Positions 10,901 through 22,832 of a stretch of DNA of 64,000 nt are shown here, one piece after another. Source of the stretch: Chamaea fasciata (Eukaryota; Chordata; Aves; Passeriformes; Sylviidae); NCBI GenBank assembly GCA_029207755.1, contig JARCOQ010000002.1, positions 40,620,244 through 40,684,243 of the forward strand, given 5' to 3'. Each line of letters opens with the position of its first letter. The first letter of the stretch is position 1. A program made the translations under genes and the position numbers. Under the pieces are notes generated by a model that saw only the letters and a program-made list of their open reading frames with translations, was not told where the DNA came from and searched no databases.

Positions 10901-13483
10901 GTAAGTTAATTTTTCACCAGGGTATTTCTACACAACAATTAAATAGCTTTTCTTGTCCTATGTTTCTCTTTTATTTTATAGTTCTTATGGAATCCCTAAG
11001 CTTTAGCATATGAAAATGTGCTCTAAATCAGTTTGCTGATTTTTTTTCTTGTAAAATATTCTTAAAAATGCTTTTACAATGGTTTGATTTATTCTGCACA
11101 GTGATTGAAAATATACGAAGAAGATCTGTCAAACTCTTGTAAATAATTCTTGAACACTGGAGTAATTAAGAAAGGAAGATAACTGGTTTTCTTTAAGTTT
11201 TACACTACAGCACTCTCCTTAAGACTCAGACTTTCCATAAATATTATTTTATATCATTTGCCATTTAAAGACCATTAGGTTTGAGGTATTATACATTGAG
11301 TCTCAAAAGATTATTTAATTATTGTCTGTCATTTTTGTCTAACTCTTGGTCTGCAATACATTTTACTGTCTTTTTAAAATTACACATGATTTAGAGTGTG
11401 GTTCAATGCTACAGTTGTCTATTTGTTCTAGTCAGTCAGTTTTCTCTCTCAAGTCTATTATATCCAAAGTTTGAAACCTATATTTCAAATAATCTCAATA
11501 TTGCAGTACAGCACACAAAAACCTTCCTTCAGTTTTTAGCAGTTCCGAGTCTCATCGGGGTGGACACTAAGTTTTAAAAGTCATTTTATCTTACTCTCTT
11601 TTGCTGTCTGTGGACGTTATTTGTTGCTCAATGTCTCCATATCTTCCATCCAGACAGGGCTTTTCAACATTAAGGTATAGCTTCTCTGTCAAACATTATT
11701 AGTAGATAGAGTGGGTACTTTGGTCATGGTGACATGGCCCATGCTGACAATGTCACTGCCTGTTGGACTCAAAGGGCAAGAGTGATTTGCAGTGTGTGTG
11801 GCTCAAAAACGAGCAGAGACCTGAATGCAGAGAAAATTTATTTGCTTGCTCACTGTCTTCCAAATCTTAATGTATTACATAAATTACTTGTGCTGGGACC
11901 AGTTCCTTGGAGGAATGCTGCACAAAGGAATGTTTTTGGTTCGTGAAGCTATAGCCTCATCAAGGAAGGCAGAATACCACTGACTCTGTTTGGATTTTTA
12001 AAACCAGTAAATCATCCACAAATCATCCACAGATTCTTCATGCATATCAGCAAGATTGGCGAAATCCTCACTAGCATTTTCTAACCAATGAAAGATGTCA
12101 AGCTTGTATGAATATTTTTTCATGCTTTTGTCTACCATGTGTTTTTCAGTGTCCTTGTCCTGAAACAACTTACAGAAACTGTTTCACATAGTTCTAAAGG
12201 AAGCCCTTTAGTTTCCAATCTCGTTTGGCTGCTTTCCTGTGACAAAAAAATGAATTCCTAAAGAGCTGTAATATCCTACAAGAAAGCCTTTCAATTCTCT
12301 TTTATCCGGACGTTTTTTCTTTTCTCACCTTTTACCTATATTTTGAAATTTATGGATGAAGAGGGAGTAAAATAATTTCTTTTGAAGATAAGGTTCATAA
12401 GACTTTTCTACGAATGTATTTTGTATCACCCAAAGCATGCTTATTTCTTTATTTTACATGCTATACAGAAATGTACCATATTAACAGCCTTTCAGTACTT
12501 AAAGGGGTCCACAAGAAAGCTGGCGCTGGACTTTTTACAAGAGTATGTAGTAATAGGACAAGGGGGAATGACTTCAAACTGAAAGGGAGTAGATTTAGAT
12601 TAGATATTAGGATGAAATTCTTTCCTGTGAGGCTGGTGAGGCACTGGAATAGATTGCCCAGAGAAATGGTGGATGCCCTGGAAGTGTTCAAGGCCAGGCT
12701 GAGCAACTTGATCTGGTAGAAGGTGCCCCTGCTCATGGCAGTGGGGTGGAACAAGATGATCTTTGGGGTCCCAATGCAAACCATTCCATGATTCTATGGT
12801 ACAAATTATATAGCATTGTTCTATGGGCAACATACAATACAATAGCTCAAGTCTAAAAACAGACTGCGCCCTCAAGGAAGTGTGTATTGCATCTTTTAGT
12901 AGTTGTCATATAGATGTCACTGATCTGGGCTCTTCTCTCTTACTGTATGTTGTGATTTCCTCTTGCACCCAGTGCTTCACTGGTTAAAAAGATGCATGAA
13001 AGATGCTGGTCTAAAGATGCATGAAAGTACATAGTTAACCCTATTTAATTTATTATACACATACATGTATCTTTGGGTTCATGTATAAATACCTTGCCTA
13101 TAGTAGGTCAACATTCTAGACATTTAAGTTGTATATTAAAACAAATAATAGGTGCAGTGTATGTAATCATAATACCAAAAACCGTGTAAGACAAATAATT
13201 AAGGCTCATTCCATTCCTCTCTTTTTGTATGTTTTTTCTCAAGACTACACTCTAAATAAAGACTACAGTTTGTCTGGCTGGAAATCCAGAAACACTCTTC
13301 TCAATATGGGATGCCTTATGCCTTACCTGCATGTTGTTAGGGTTTTTTCTTCATTTAAAAACCAGTTTTATGGTGTCTACTGAACAGAACTCTTGACAGC
13401 CAGATGAACTCTAAAGTGGATAATGAAGCACTCCATCATATGTAGTCACTTTATTTCCATAATAATTCTAATTCTAATTATAG
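10901..13483 (+). other. DYNC2H1: Intron w8 (2,583 bp)
   Basis: GT-AG, phase 1. It holds a sense-oriented CR1 3' end at 12475-12799 and, at 12986-13035, two copies of a short AAAGATGCATGAAAG word. Remaining sequence shows nothing recognisable. Confidence 0.85.
12475..12799 (+). mobile_element. CR1 LINE, 3' UTR fragment
   Basis: About 325 bases of the conserved CR1 3' region in the gene's direction. Visible blocks include the fragment beginning 'CCTTTCAGTACTTAAAGG', 'GGACAAGGGGGAATGACTTC', 'ATTAGGATGAAATTCTTTCC', 'GGCACTGGAATAGATTGCCC' and a tail of CCATTCCATGATTCTATGG. The copy is 5'-truncated, as is usual for CR1, and moderately diverged. Short open frames in it are remnants with no independent function. 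The 5' boundary is uncertain by perhaps 20 bases. Confidence 0.88.
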
Positions 13484-13644
13484 GAATAAAAGAATTATCT
13501 CCATTGCCTCCGAACATGAAGCGTCTGTATAAAGAGACACTGGAAATTGAGCCCATCTTGATAATAATTTCTCCTGGTGCTGATCCTTCTCAAGAACTAC
13601 AGGAACTTGCCAGTGTTGAAAGAAATGCTGAGTGCTACCATCAG
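13484..13644 (+). CDS. DYNC2H1: DYNC2H1 exon w9: AAA6 SPGADP motif
   Basis: This exon is 161 bases: two bases completing a glycine, then 53 codons from IKELSPLPPNMKRLY to ERNAECYHQ. It includes YKETLEIEPILIIISPGADPS, where S-P-G-A-D-P is the hallmark of the AAA6 core strand and loop in dynein heavy chains. The LYKETLE lead-in corresponds to the 'x-Y-x-x-S' segment before it. It starts in phase 1 and ends in phase 0. Donor CAG|gtcagt uses GTC at +3, less common but acceptable. An upstream ATG in frame at 13423 is intronic. Confidence 0.96.
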
Positions 13645-15531
13645 GTCAGTCTTAGATAAGTATAGTGATTAAAAACCACGATGTGTAAAATTTTGCTGTA
13701 GTAATATCTGTTCTACTTCATTTTCCAAGGAAGTTAGTAAGTAAAATTATAGTTTAGTGTCTGTGGTGTTTTGTTGTTCCCACCTGTCTCGACACTAACT
13801 TCTCATTCCATTGGCAAAATGGGTTGGAGAAGAGACACACATGTCATGCCCACAGAAGCAGAATCCAAGCAAGAGACATTCCTCCAGTGTGGAGAAGGAA
13901 AAAATGAAATGATGGATGGAAGAGAACAAGAGAGGCTGAGAATTGTTATACATGCTGCAGCATTATCTTTTTTAGCATGGAGTAATTGAAATAAACAAAA
14001 CCCAGGAAAAACTAGACTTCATCATTTCCTCTGCTTATAGGATTTGCGCATTTCTTTCTTCAACAGAAAACATAAACTGGGTGTTCAGTGTTTATGAATA
14101 CTTAGATATTTTGTGAAATTCTGTAAAATATTTTGAGAAATTTTACATCTTTGAAGGTTCCCAAGAATCCACTGGACAAAGCCCTCCTGATTTGATCTTT
14201 CGTACTTGGCTCTGCTTTGAGCAGGAGATTGCACTACGTATCTTCCAGGGTCCATTCCAATTCAAATTATTATATGAATCAAGTGGATTCCTAATATTCT
14301 CAATACACAATACCAATATGCTTTTTAACTTTCTGTAAAATACTATATTCTTCTGTCATTTGACATATTAAGGGGACGGAAGTTGTTATCTAGCTGATCA
14401 CTGGTTAGCATAGAAATGGAAAATGTCAAGTTTAATGTTGCTTTTCAGTAGTCCTTGAAATTGTTCCTTTCCTGGAACATAAACTGATAAAATATATTTT
14501 CCCCATCAAACTGTAAAAATTTAGATCCTACTGCCATCTTATCTAGCTGTGAACACTGCGGAACACGTATTTCTTACTCTGCCACATGGATTTTCATGTT
14601 TATCTCTAAATGTTGGACTTTTAAAATGTAACAAAGTAGGATATTCAGTTAAGGATCAGGACTCAAAGCTAAATCATCTCAAAGTTGTTACACTAATGAG
14701 AATATTTTTTGTTATTTTTTCCTACACTTTTTCATGTAATTTGAATAGAACAGAAAAGAATTTTCTTCTCTGTTGATTTATTTCTCACATGGGTTAAAGA
14801 AGAAAATGCTAAATTTGTGCTGTCTGCTGCTATATTGCTGCTGCCTTTCAGTTTTCTTCTTTTGGCTATTTTCAATTATTTTAAGATATTATGCTCACTT
14901 CTACTTAGTCAGAGAATCATAGTACCGAGACAAGACTTTTCGCATTGGCTAAGACCTCTTTATTTTCAACTTGTTTGGTTCAGGGTTTTTTGTTTTGTGT
15001 ATCTTACAAATAGATTGTAATGTAGAACTAATATGGTACTATAAAAAGAAAGGAGTATATGTCATACTATTCTTATATCCCTGCTGAAAAGAGAGCAGCC
15101 TTAGTTTTTCACTCGTCTTAATATAAAATTGAGTATTTATCTTCAAATGAAATTCTCCTAACTTCCAGTCAAAAGAAACTTAGTTCTCATTTATCTCTTA
15201 TTTTTGCAGTTCTGCAGTAATGCAGTTTAGTTATTGATATTTAAATTACTTTTTGACTTCCCAGGGAATACATCCCCAAATGATGTATGGTTTTTTCCAT
15301 TAGAAGACTAGGTCATATTGTTTGTACAGAAACTGCTAGATAAGTTGCAAAGAAGAGCTTTTTCCCTTAATCTTTTCCCTGCTTTAGTAACCTATCACTT
15401 TAGAGAAAATTCTGGTTATCTTTAGCACTCTTTTTTTTAACATATGTATTCTAACCTGAAAACACAATTTTGTATTTAACTGTTAAATGAGGTGTGAGGG
15501 ATTCTTGATACAACTGTCTCTGCCATTTCAG
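13645..15531 (+). other. DYNC2H1: Intron w9 (1,887 bp)
   Basis: GT-AG intron, phase 0. It contains a decayed CR1 3' end at 14153-14280. No other element or exon recognised. Confidence 0.85.
14153..14280 (+). mobile_element. CR1 LINE, old 3' tail fragment
   Basis: Recognised by the ordered, heavily mutated CR1 landmarks 'CTGGACAAAGCCCTCCTGAT', 'GCTTTGAGCAGGAGATTG', 'CTTCCAGGGTCCATTCCAA' and a damaged ATTATATGA end. More diverged than the copy near 12.5 kb, so probably older. Confidence 0.72.
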
Positions 15532-15657
15532 ATTGCCATGGGCCAGGGCCAAGCTGACCTGGCTATTCAAACTTTAAGAGAATGTGCCCAGAATGGAGAA
15601 TGGCTGTGTTTGAAGAACCTGCATCTTGTTACATCTTGGCTTCCTGTACTGGAGAAG
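15532..15657 (+). CDS. DYNC2H1: DYNC2H1 exon w10: AAA6 GQGQ and LKNLHL motifs
   Basis: This exon is 126 bases, 42 codons, from IAMGQGQADLAIQTL to SWLPVLEK. G-Q-G-Q-x-x-x-A followed about 15 residues later by G-x-W-L-x-L-K-N-L-H-L-x-x-S-W-L-P-x-L-E is a diagnostic dynein heavy-chain run; most other dyneins have LQNCHL, while dynein-2 has LKNLHL, supporting DYNC2H1. Acceptor TGCCATTTCAG, donor AAG|gtgagt, phase 0 at both ends. Confidence 0.97.
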
Positions 15658-17193
15658 GTGAGTGTAAATTGAGAAGATGATACAGGAAACCAGACAAAAA
15701 TAGTATGCAACATTTCTGAAGCATTTCAGGCATTTCCATGGTGATGTTTAAAATTGAAGTTCAAAAATATACTTTTGTAGTTTTCTCAGTCGTGAATAAG
15801 GTTAACTGCTTAAGATCTAAGCAGCTCCTTTCTTTGTGTGAGTGCTTTAATTTTCATACAATGTAGAGTATTTCTACCACAATGAGTGAATAAATGCTCC
15901 AGTTAGGACTTCTGGTATTTTATGGGATACTGCCCATGTTTTTGCATGAACTATGACTCTATGTGTGTTTGAATTTAATTTTCCCCCCCTTAGTTCTAGG
16001 ACTTTCTTTTTGGTAGTTCTTTTTTTTTTTTTGAAGTGCAGACTCAGACTGAATCACAAGGAGGTTTTTGCTAATTTGAAATGAAAATGTCTCCTATTTT
16101 ACAGAAACACAAACTTATGGCATATAAAATCCCTAACTTGGTAACTAAGATTGATTTTATATGATATACTTTTCATGTACATCACCATGAAATCCTCAAA
16201 ACAAGTAAGGTCAGAAGAGAATAATGTAATTCCTTCAACAGTTACTACAGTCCTAATTTTCCAGTTTTCAATGTTTTTTGTGAAGCGTAGTCCATGGACG
16301 TGAGCTTGGAGTCTGTCATCTATCTAGCAGTAAGCATGTGGCATGTATCTTCAGCATTCCTATAATCCATTCTGAAAAAATGGAAAGGCAAAGCAAGATA
16401 GCACTGACATGTGTCATGTAGTCTGAACGAGACAGTCAACAGTAATGAAATGTTTGTAAGCTCCTTGCTGAATACAAAATTTCAGATCTTTTAAGTATTA
16501 AAATATGGATATGTGTCAGGAGGGTCTTACTCTTTCCACACGAACATAATACTGAGTGTGCTATAATTCTTACTGAGCTTAATATAGACTAAGATTTGCT
16601 GATGTTTGACTCTGCACATCCCCTTGCCTGTTTTGCATACCATTAGCAAGTGTGAGGCTATGTAATTCTTACATTTGAACATCCTCTTAAGAGACTGCTG
16701 CATATTCATAATTCAGTTCCATCCAGGTACAGGAATTCAGTTCTCACAGTCTTTGAATATGGACCCAAGTGTACCACAGTGAGGCAGAAATTATTATACC
16801 TATACTGGTGTTGAAAGTCATTGGGATCTGTTGTTGATATACCACCTACATTGCAAGCCTTCATAATTTTTGATGTAGCCTTCCAGTGTTATTGTACTTA
16901 AAAGAAGTAAAGCACTGCTCTATATTTTTATGTCCTTAATTTAGTATCTAAGAGAAAGGTGCAAATATTTTGACGCAGCTAGGATGAACTTCAAATTTGA
17001 GCCCAGCAATTATATAGAATGTGCAGAGGCAACGTATCTTGAACTATAACCTTATGAGTATAAGCAACTGTTGATTTTTTAGATAAGCCTAACTTTCTAA
17101 TCCAGAATATTTTAATTTTGTAAATACTGTTCTATGTATAAAAACTCCCAATCACCTCAAAGCCTATTTCAATATATAACATCTCTTTAACAG
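15658..17193 (+). other. DYNC2H1: Intron w10 (1,536 bp)
   Basis: GT-AG intron, phase 0. A 13-T run lies at 16020-16032. No mobile element or gene recognised. Confidence 0.88.
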
Positions 17194-17304
17194 GAACTGA
17201 ATGCATTACATCCTCAACCAAACTTTCGTCTTTGGCTTACTACTGAAGTTCATCCAAAATTTACTCCGATTTTGCTTCAATCGAGTCTGAAAATAACTTA
17301 CGAA
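17194..17304 (+). CDS. DYNC2H1: DYNC2H1 exon w11: AAA6 FRLWLT motif
   Basis: This exon is 111 bases, 37 codons, from ELNALHPQPNFRLWLTTE to SSLKITYE. F-R-L-W-L-T-x-E-x-x-P-x-F-x-P-x-L-L-Q-x-S-L-K-I-T-x-E is the conserved end of the AAA6 core in dyneins. Acceptor TTTAACAG, donor GAA|gtaaga, phase 0 at both ends; the next exon continues with APPGLKKNLL. Confidence 0.97.
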
Positions 17305-19104
17305 GTAAGATCTGTTTAGAAATCTTTTTTTAGATTCTTACATTGAATGAACCTTGATGTATAGCAAACTATATGTTTAGATAGAATAACTGGTTTTACC
17401 TTATATTTCAATTACATGTAATACAAAAAATACGAGTTTACCTTGAAAGATGATTTTTTTTCCTACATGCTTTTTCCAATTTAAAGTATGAACTGAAAAT
17501 AAGTTTACCTAGGAGAAGCAGTTGTTCTATTTTGTGCTCCAAATTCTTTTGTGCATTTAATCAGTTTTTCTTAAAAACAAAAATCAACACAGGTGTTGTT
17601 ACATGGAGGGAAAACAAGGTATTTCTTCTTGATGAATATCCTTATCTGAAGATCACAGAATCCCACTTTCTCTTCCTTATTTTCCTTTTTGGCCCTGTAG
17701 CTTTATATTCATTGGATTCTTTCAACAAAAAATGGTTCTCCTCCCATATAGCAGAACGTACTATTAAAAGCCTTTACTCTAAATTGAGACCTTTGCATTT
17801 GAAATGGCTCAGCTTAAGGAATAACCCATGTTCCTCCAATTGATTGGAAGGTAGTCTAATCATGAATGCACTTAAGCAGTAATGTCCAATATGGAAATCA
17901 TTAGTAGGAGTGCTCCTAAGTCTCCCATTCATGATGGGGTGTGGAGATTTTCCCTGCCGCTAATCCAGGAAACTTTGACCTTTTAGAGTCCAATGTTGCT
18001 GACTTTCAATAAGATGAAATAGTTACATTTTTACATCGACTGCAGGTATTATAAAGGTTTTGCAGTACCTTCTTGCTCATATTAAGGTCTTCAGCGGTAC
18101 AGAAAATGCAGGACTGTGTGACTCATTCCACTATCTTTAGAATAATTGGAACTTTGCACAAGTGCAATATTCTAAGTAATTTTGTGTCCTTCCCAATTGC
18201 AGTAAATATTTTGTTACCATGAAAGAACAGTGATGGGCAATGACTTGTCAAATGATATTTGATTATTATATGGTTGTAGTATGTTCCAATGTATATAGAA
18301 TGTTACCAATGAAGATACAGATATTAAAAAAAAAAAAAAAAAAGAAGTCAATTTACTGCAGTATTTTCCAATTATTTGTCAGAAGCAGCAATGGTAGTCT
18401 TATGGAAACACTAACAGCCATTTTTCAAAAGAAAGAAAAAACAACAAACATTTTTAGAAACACAAAATTGTAATTTAAATACCTTTAAAATTTGTTTGCC
18501 TCCAGACTTGCAAATAGTTTGGGAATGGCTGAGTATCCAGTTGTTTTTTCTTTTAAGCACTATAATTTCGGTTACTGCCTGCACCTTAAATGCAGTTATT
18601 TCTAGTGGTTGTGAACATTACCTACCACTAAGTCTGAGAACTGGGATTTTATCATACATATATACCAAATTTATGGGCTAGCTAAGAGTGTGGGGATGGC
18701 ATAAGGCAATTTGACATCCATCACATCACAGGAGGAAGTGGTAGCTGAGGTTGTAAAATCAGAAGAAAAGTTATTTTGGTTGAAAAAAATTGAATTTACT
18801 TTATCCTGATGTTTTTGATCATCTTTTGATGCTTTCACTAAGTTCTTTTAGTTTGGTACAGTCCTATAAGTTGGTCCTGGTTACCTGGTTGTCATTTCCT
18901 TCAGTATGTTGTAGTTACTTTCACTGTAGAGTCATTCTGTTGTTAGGCCATTTATTACAAACATTTTTTTTTCTTTTTAAATTTTATTCTATTGAGTACT
19001 GTTGGTCATTTCACTGAGTTACAAATTCCAGGTTATAATCTAAGAAAATAGCACATAAAATACCAGGTTTTCTGTCTAGAACAGTGTTTTTCCTTCCACT
19101 ACAG
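17305..19104 (+). other. DYNC2H1: Intron w11 (1,800 bp)
   Basis: GT-AG intron, phase 0, with an 18-A run at 18326-18343. A 103-codon open frame at 17532-17843 has no recognisable family. No repeat element identified. Confidence 0.85.
18326..18343. repeat. Poly(A) run, 18 bases
   Basis: Uninterrupted A homopolymer. No adjacent retrocopy or target-site duplication is visible, so it is treated as a simple repeat. Confidence 0.85.
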
Positions 19105-19260
19105 GCACCTCCAGGACTCAAAAAAAATCTCTTGCGAACTTACGAATCTTGGACACCCGAGCAAATCAACAAAAAGGGAAATTTGTCTAGAGCACATTCT
19201 CTCTTTTGTTTAGCGTGGTTTCATGCTGTATGCCAGGAAAGAAGAAATTATATCCCTCAG
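19105..19260 (+). CDS. DYNC2H1: DYNC2H1 exon w12: AAA6 small domain
   Basis: This exon is 156 bases, 52 codons, from APPGLKKNLLRTYESWTPEQ to ERRNYIPQ. P-P-G-L-K-x-N-L-x-R-x-Y and the later F-H-A-V-C-Q-E-R-R-x-Y-x-P are conserved in dynein heavy chains and mark the AAA6 lid leading to the C-terminal domain. Other dyneins typically have a hydrophobic G-x-x-G-W next; here w13 supplies GWTKFYEF. Acceptor ACTACAG, donor CAG|gtaata, phase 0 at both ends. Confidence 0.97.
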
Positions 19261-21132
19261 GTAATATTTTATTTACTGTCTTTTAAAAAGATTTGCCCCA
19301 TTTATTAGTTTTTATTCTTGGAAGTATTTTTCATAATGTATCTGTTGGGTCACATTCAGAAAGGAGAAAAACTTGGGTATTTCTGGTGTCTGCCTTTATT
19401 GTCTCTGAATTCATTGCAAAATAAGATCCTGACACCTAAGTTCCTATCCCTCTGAATATTGCTTCTGCCTGCATGGGGTTATTTTGTGATTCATGTACTA
19501 AGTGATACTCCACAGAAGTGTGGAAAAGATTCTGTGAATCCTGTTTACTTGGGACAGGCAAAAATATTATAGAAACACAATTGAATGGAAGACATGAGAA
19601 ATGAGATACTGGAGGGAAAGAGGAGATGACATTGTCTACACTTTCTTCCCACAAACTCCTTCAAGGAGAAGGAATAACGGGGGAAATTATTAATTTCTTA
19701 TGAGGATTATAATGATTTTCAGAAATATGTTTTTTCCTTAGCTAAATTTTTGATTAAAGTAAACATTTTTTTCTGGCTGCAAGATGCTTAAATTAAACAG
19801 ACCAAAACACCCCCCACCAAACAGCAAACTCCTTTATGTCTTTTTTTATCCTCTTTAGACTAGTTAGGAAATTACTGTGTCATCTGAAGGATTTGATCTG
19901 GCACGGTCTGGAATGTTTGCAAGTTTTTTGCTAGTTTTGACTTTGATTTTTTTTTAAGGTTGTTTGCTTTTTGCAGTAATAAGCTTTTGAATATGGTGTT
20001 CAAGAAGTACAATAGGTGAAAATATTTGAAGTATTAAACTGACACATAAATTCTCCTTTGTTCTTGTTCAAATTCATGTTCATTTGGCCAGTTATTCAAG
20101 TAACAGAAGATAGGATTGGTGCTCTCTTTAATTCCACTGCATAAATGTGCAGACAATTCAATTTTGAATTGTTTTGGGTTCACGTACATATCTGTGCAAA
20201 AACTCCTACATGGATACGGTTAGGTGCATCTTTCCAGAATATGACCTTCATGGTGCTTTGGCTGATAGTTTCTTGTGACCTGTGGAGCAGCTGCAGTCTT
20301 GATCTCAGGCTGTATTCATCTCACTGGACATGTGCATGGTGCTGAAATATTTGCATTTCTCATCATGAATCATATGCTCTGTTGCTATAATGTCATCCAT
20401 ATGCAAAGTGCACCATAAAAAGATAGAGCAACAGGACATAGCTTTGAGATCTGGATTTCCAAAATGATTTGTCATATATCAGCATTTATTTATACTTATT
20501 CATTTACACTGAAAGCTTTTTGTGAGAATTGCATACACAGAATGCATTCCTGCTACATAAAGAATAATGCCCCAGGAACAAAAAGGAGGTAAAAACTGCA
20601 AATGATTAAAATATACATATGGTGGTCAGCATTTTTTTGGTAATAGTAGCAGTAATTGGTATTTTTTTAGGTCAGATGAGAAGTGACATGAATTAAGGAG
20701 TAAGGTTATGAGAGTATATTAAAGACTGTGTTTGAAGAATCAGTTCTATTTATGTAAATACTGCCAGTATACTGAAGTACAAAAAGGCCCTCAGAAATAA
20801 TAAATAGTAATTCAATGCATGATCTAGTCGCAGATGTCAGCAAGTTTTAGTTGAAGTAAATATTGATAGGAAATAAAATAACCTTAAGTTTATATTTTTC
20901 ATACACAATGGATTCTGGTTTTTGTAAGTATATAGAATTAAATGCACTGTTACAACTGAATTTTTATACTACCTCCATTGAATGTTTCAAAAATGCACTT
21001 TAGAGGACACAGGTTCTTTTTTTTTTTCCATTTAGTATTATACAGCATTCCGTAACCACATGACACTGGTATTTTACTTCATGATCATCATTGTGTGACT
21101 AATTAAATTCTTTGGATTTCTTTTCATGATAG
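19261..21132 (+). other. DYNC2H1: Intron w12 (1,872 bp)
   Basis: GT-AG intron, phase 0, ending in CATGATAG. AT-rich. I recognise no element or gene. Confidence 0.87.
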
Positions 21133-21208
21133 GGTTGGACCAAGTTTTATGAATTTTCTTTGTCTGATCTACGTGCTGGTTTTGACATTATTGATAGACT
21201 CTTTGAGG
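21133..21208 (+). CDS. DYNC2H1: DYNC2H1 exon w13: AAA6 lid, GW motif
   Basis: This exon is 76 bases, 25 codons plus one base, from GWTKFYEFSLSDLRAG to DRLFE with a split glycine codon. G-W-x-x-x-Y-E-F-x-x-x-D-L-R is nearly invariant in dynein heavy chains. Phase 0 at the start, phase 1 at the end; donor GAGG|gtaagt is strong. The acceptor pyrimidine tract is interrupted (CTTTTCATGATAG). Confidence 0.96.
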
Positions 21209-22620
21209 GTAAGTCACTTCTTCTGGTAAGTCCCATTAGTAGGGATGTTGCATGAGGAGCTTTGTATTTCTATAACACTCATATAAAAGTGGAGATTCTG
21301 TAGAGCTCACCATCAGTACGCAAAACTAGAAAACCAGGGTGAATCATAAATCCATTTTTGACTGATTGAATAAACCAATAATTCTTGGTGCCCAGGGAGT
21401 ATGCTGCTCAGCTTCTTGAGTCCAGAGGAAGAAATAGGAAATACAGGGCTGCCTGTAGGATGAAATCTTGTATCTCCGTTCCTTTCCAGTGTGAGTTCCC
21501 CTAAATATTGAATAAATGAATTGAATGTGAATTGAATATGAAAGAATTCTTCGTATTGAAACTCAGTATTACATAGACCCCACTTCATTGTTCTGTTAAT
21601 CAGTGTAGGAATTTGTAATACTAGTTAATGTGGTAAAGGTAATTTTTTTAAACTCCTTACATTTTGTACAATTTCAAAGTAAAGTTAGGAACTGAAATGT
21701 AGAGATAATTTACAATTGTTGACTTAAATGGGATTTGTGCATGGTTAGTACTTCTGAAATTAGACCTTAGTTGTGCAGACTTAAACCACACAGTGAGGTA
21801 AAGCGATTAAATCATTAACTGTCAATGATAATCATTAATTATTACTGTGAAAATATCTTTTCTTATGAAGGAATGATTGAAGCATTAGGAAACAGTTACC
21901 ATCAGTAAACCCCCACTTAAAGTAAATGCCACTTCCCTCTTTCAGCAGACTTTAGGGAGTACCTTTCTGATCAAGCTTTCACCTGCACGTGAAAGCTAGT
22001 AAGATACAGTAGGTCATTGTCCTGTGTAGTTATTTTGGGCAACTATGATAGAATGGAGGAGAAAGAAGTTATTTTGAACTTGTGGGATTAAGTTTAAATA
22101 TTTGTGCTATGTTGTGTGATTCGTAATGATTTGCAAAGTGTTTATCCTGGACCTCTTTGTGTTTGAAAGATGACATTTCCAGGAATCTTACCTATTCGGA
22201 GCATGATCTGCTGTTGGTTTAATCACTTAGTTTATATTATGAGATCAGATGGTACTGTGGTAGAAAATAGTGAATAAAATTTTCTTTATGATAAAGCACA
22301 AAATTAAAGTTTTAATAGCATAATTTCTGAGATGCATATAGCTAATTAGTTCAAAAAGCACTTCAAGTCTAAAGCAAAATTTCTAATAATTCATTTGCAA
22401 CACATTAAGTGTTTGGTTTTTTTCAACGACAAATATTTACAAACACTTTCAAGTTTCTGCAGCTGTTACTATTTGGTCATATAGAAGAACAATTAGAAAT
22501 TAATTATTTGATGTGTTCATCTCTTTTTATTACCCTGAAGAGCTTCAGTGACGAGAAGAAATGCTCATAATGCAGTGCTATTCAGTGATACAAAACTAAT
22601 ACTAATTAATTAATTCATAG
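21209..22620 (+). other. DYNC2H1: Intron w13 (1,412 bp)
   Basis: GT-AG, phase 1, ending in TTAATTCATAG. AT-rich with no recognised element. Confidence 0.88.
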
Positions 22621-22832
22621 GTTCGAAGGATTTTCAGTGGGAATTTGTTCATGGTTTGTTTGAAAATGCCATTTATGGAGGTCGTGTAGATAATTACTTT
22701 GATATGAGGGTTCTTCGGTCCTACTTGGAGCAGCTTTTCAATTCACGAATCATTGGCAGTTTAAATGCCAGAGGCAAGAAGATGAGTAGTTTCCCATGTT
22801 CAATCTCTTTACCGAATTCCTGCAGTATTTTG
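22621..22832 (+). CDS. DYNC2H1: DYNC2H1 exon w14: start of C-terminal domain, YGGR motif
   Basis: This exon is 212 bases, the longest here: two bases completing a glycine, then 70 codons from SKDFQWEFVHGLFENAIYGG to SLPNSCSIL. N-A-I-Y-G-G-R-V-D-N-x-x-D-x-R-V-L is the canonical dynein block after AAA6. The stretch NSRIIGSLNARGKKMSSFPC is the most variable part relative to the mammalian protein as I remember it. The acceptor lacks a strong pyrimidine tract; donor TTG|gtaggt. The spliced frame is intact into w15 (DYRNIIESLP). Confidence 0.96.

Noticed and set aside
12382..12875. Overlapping frames on both strands
   Set aside because: They lie over a CR1 3' UTR, which is non-coding.
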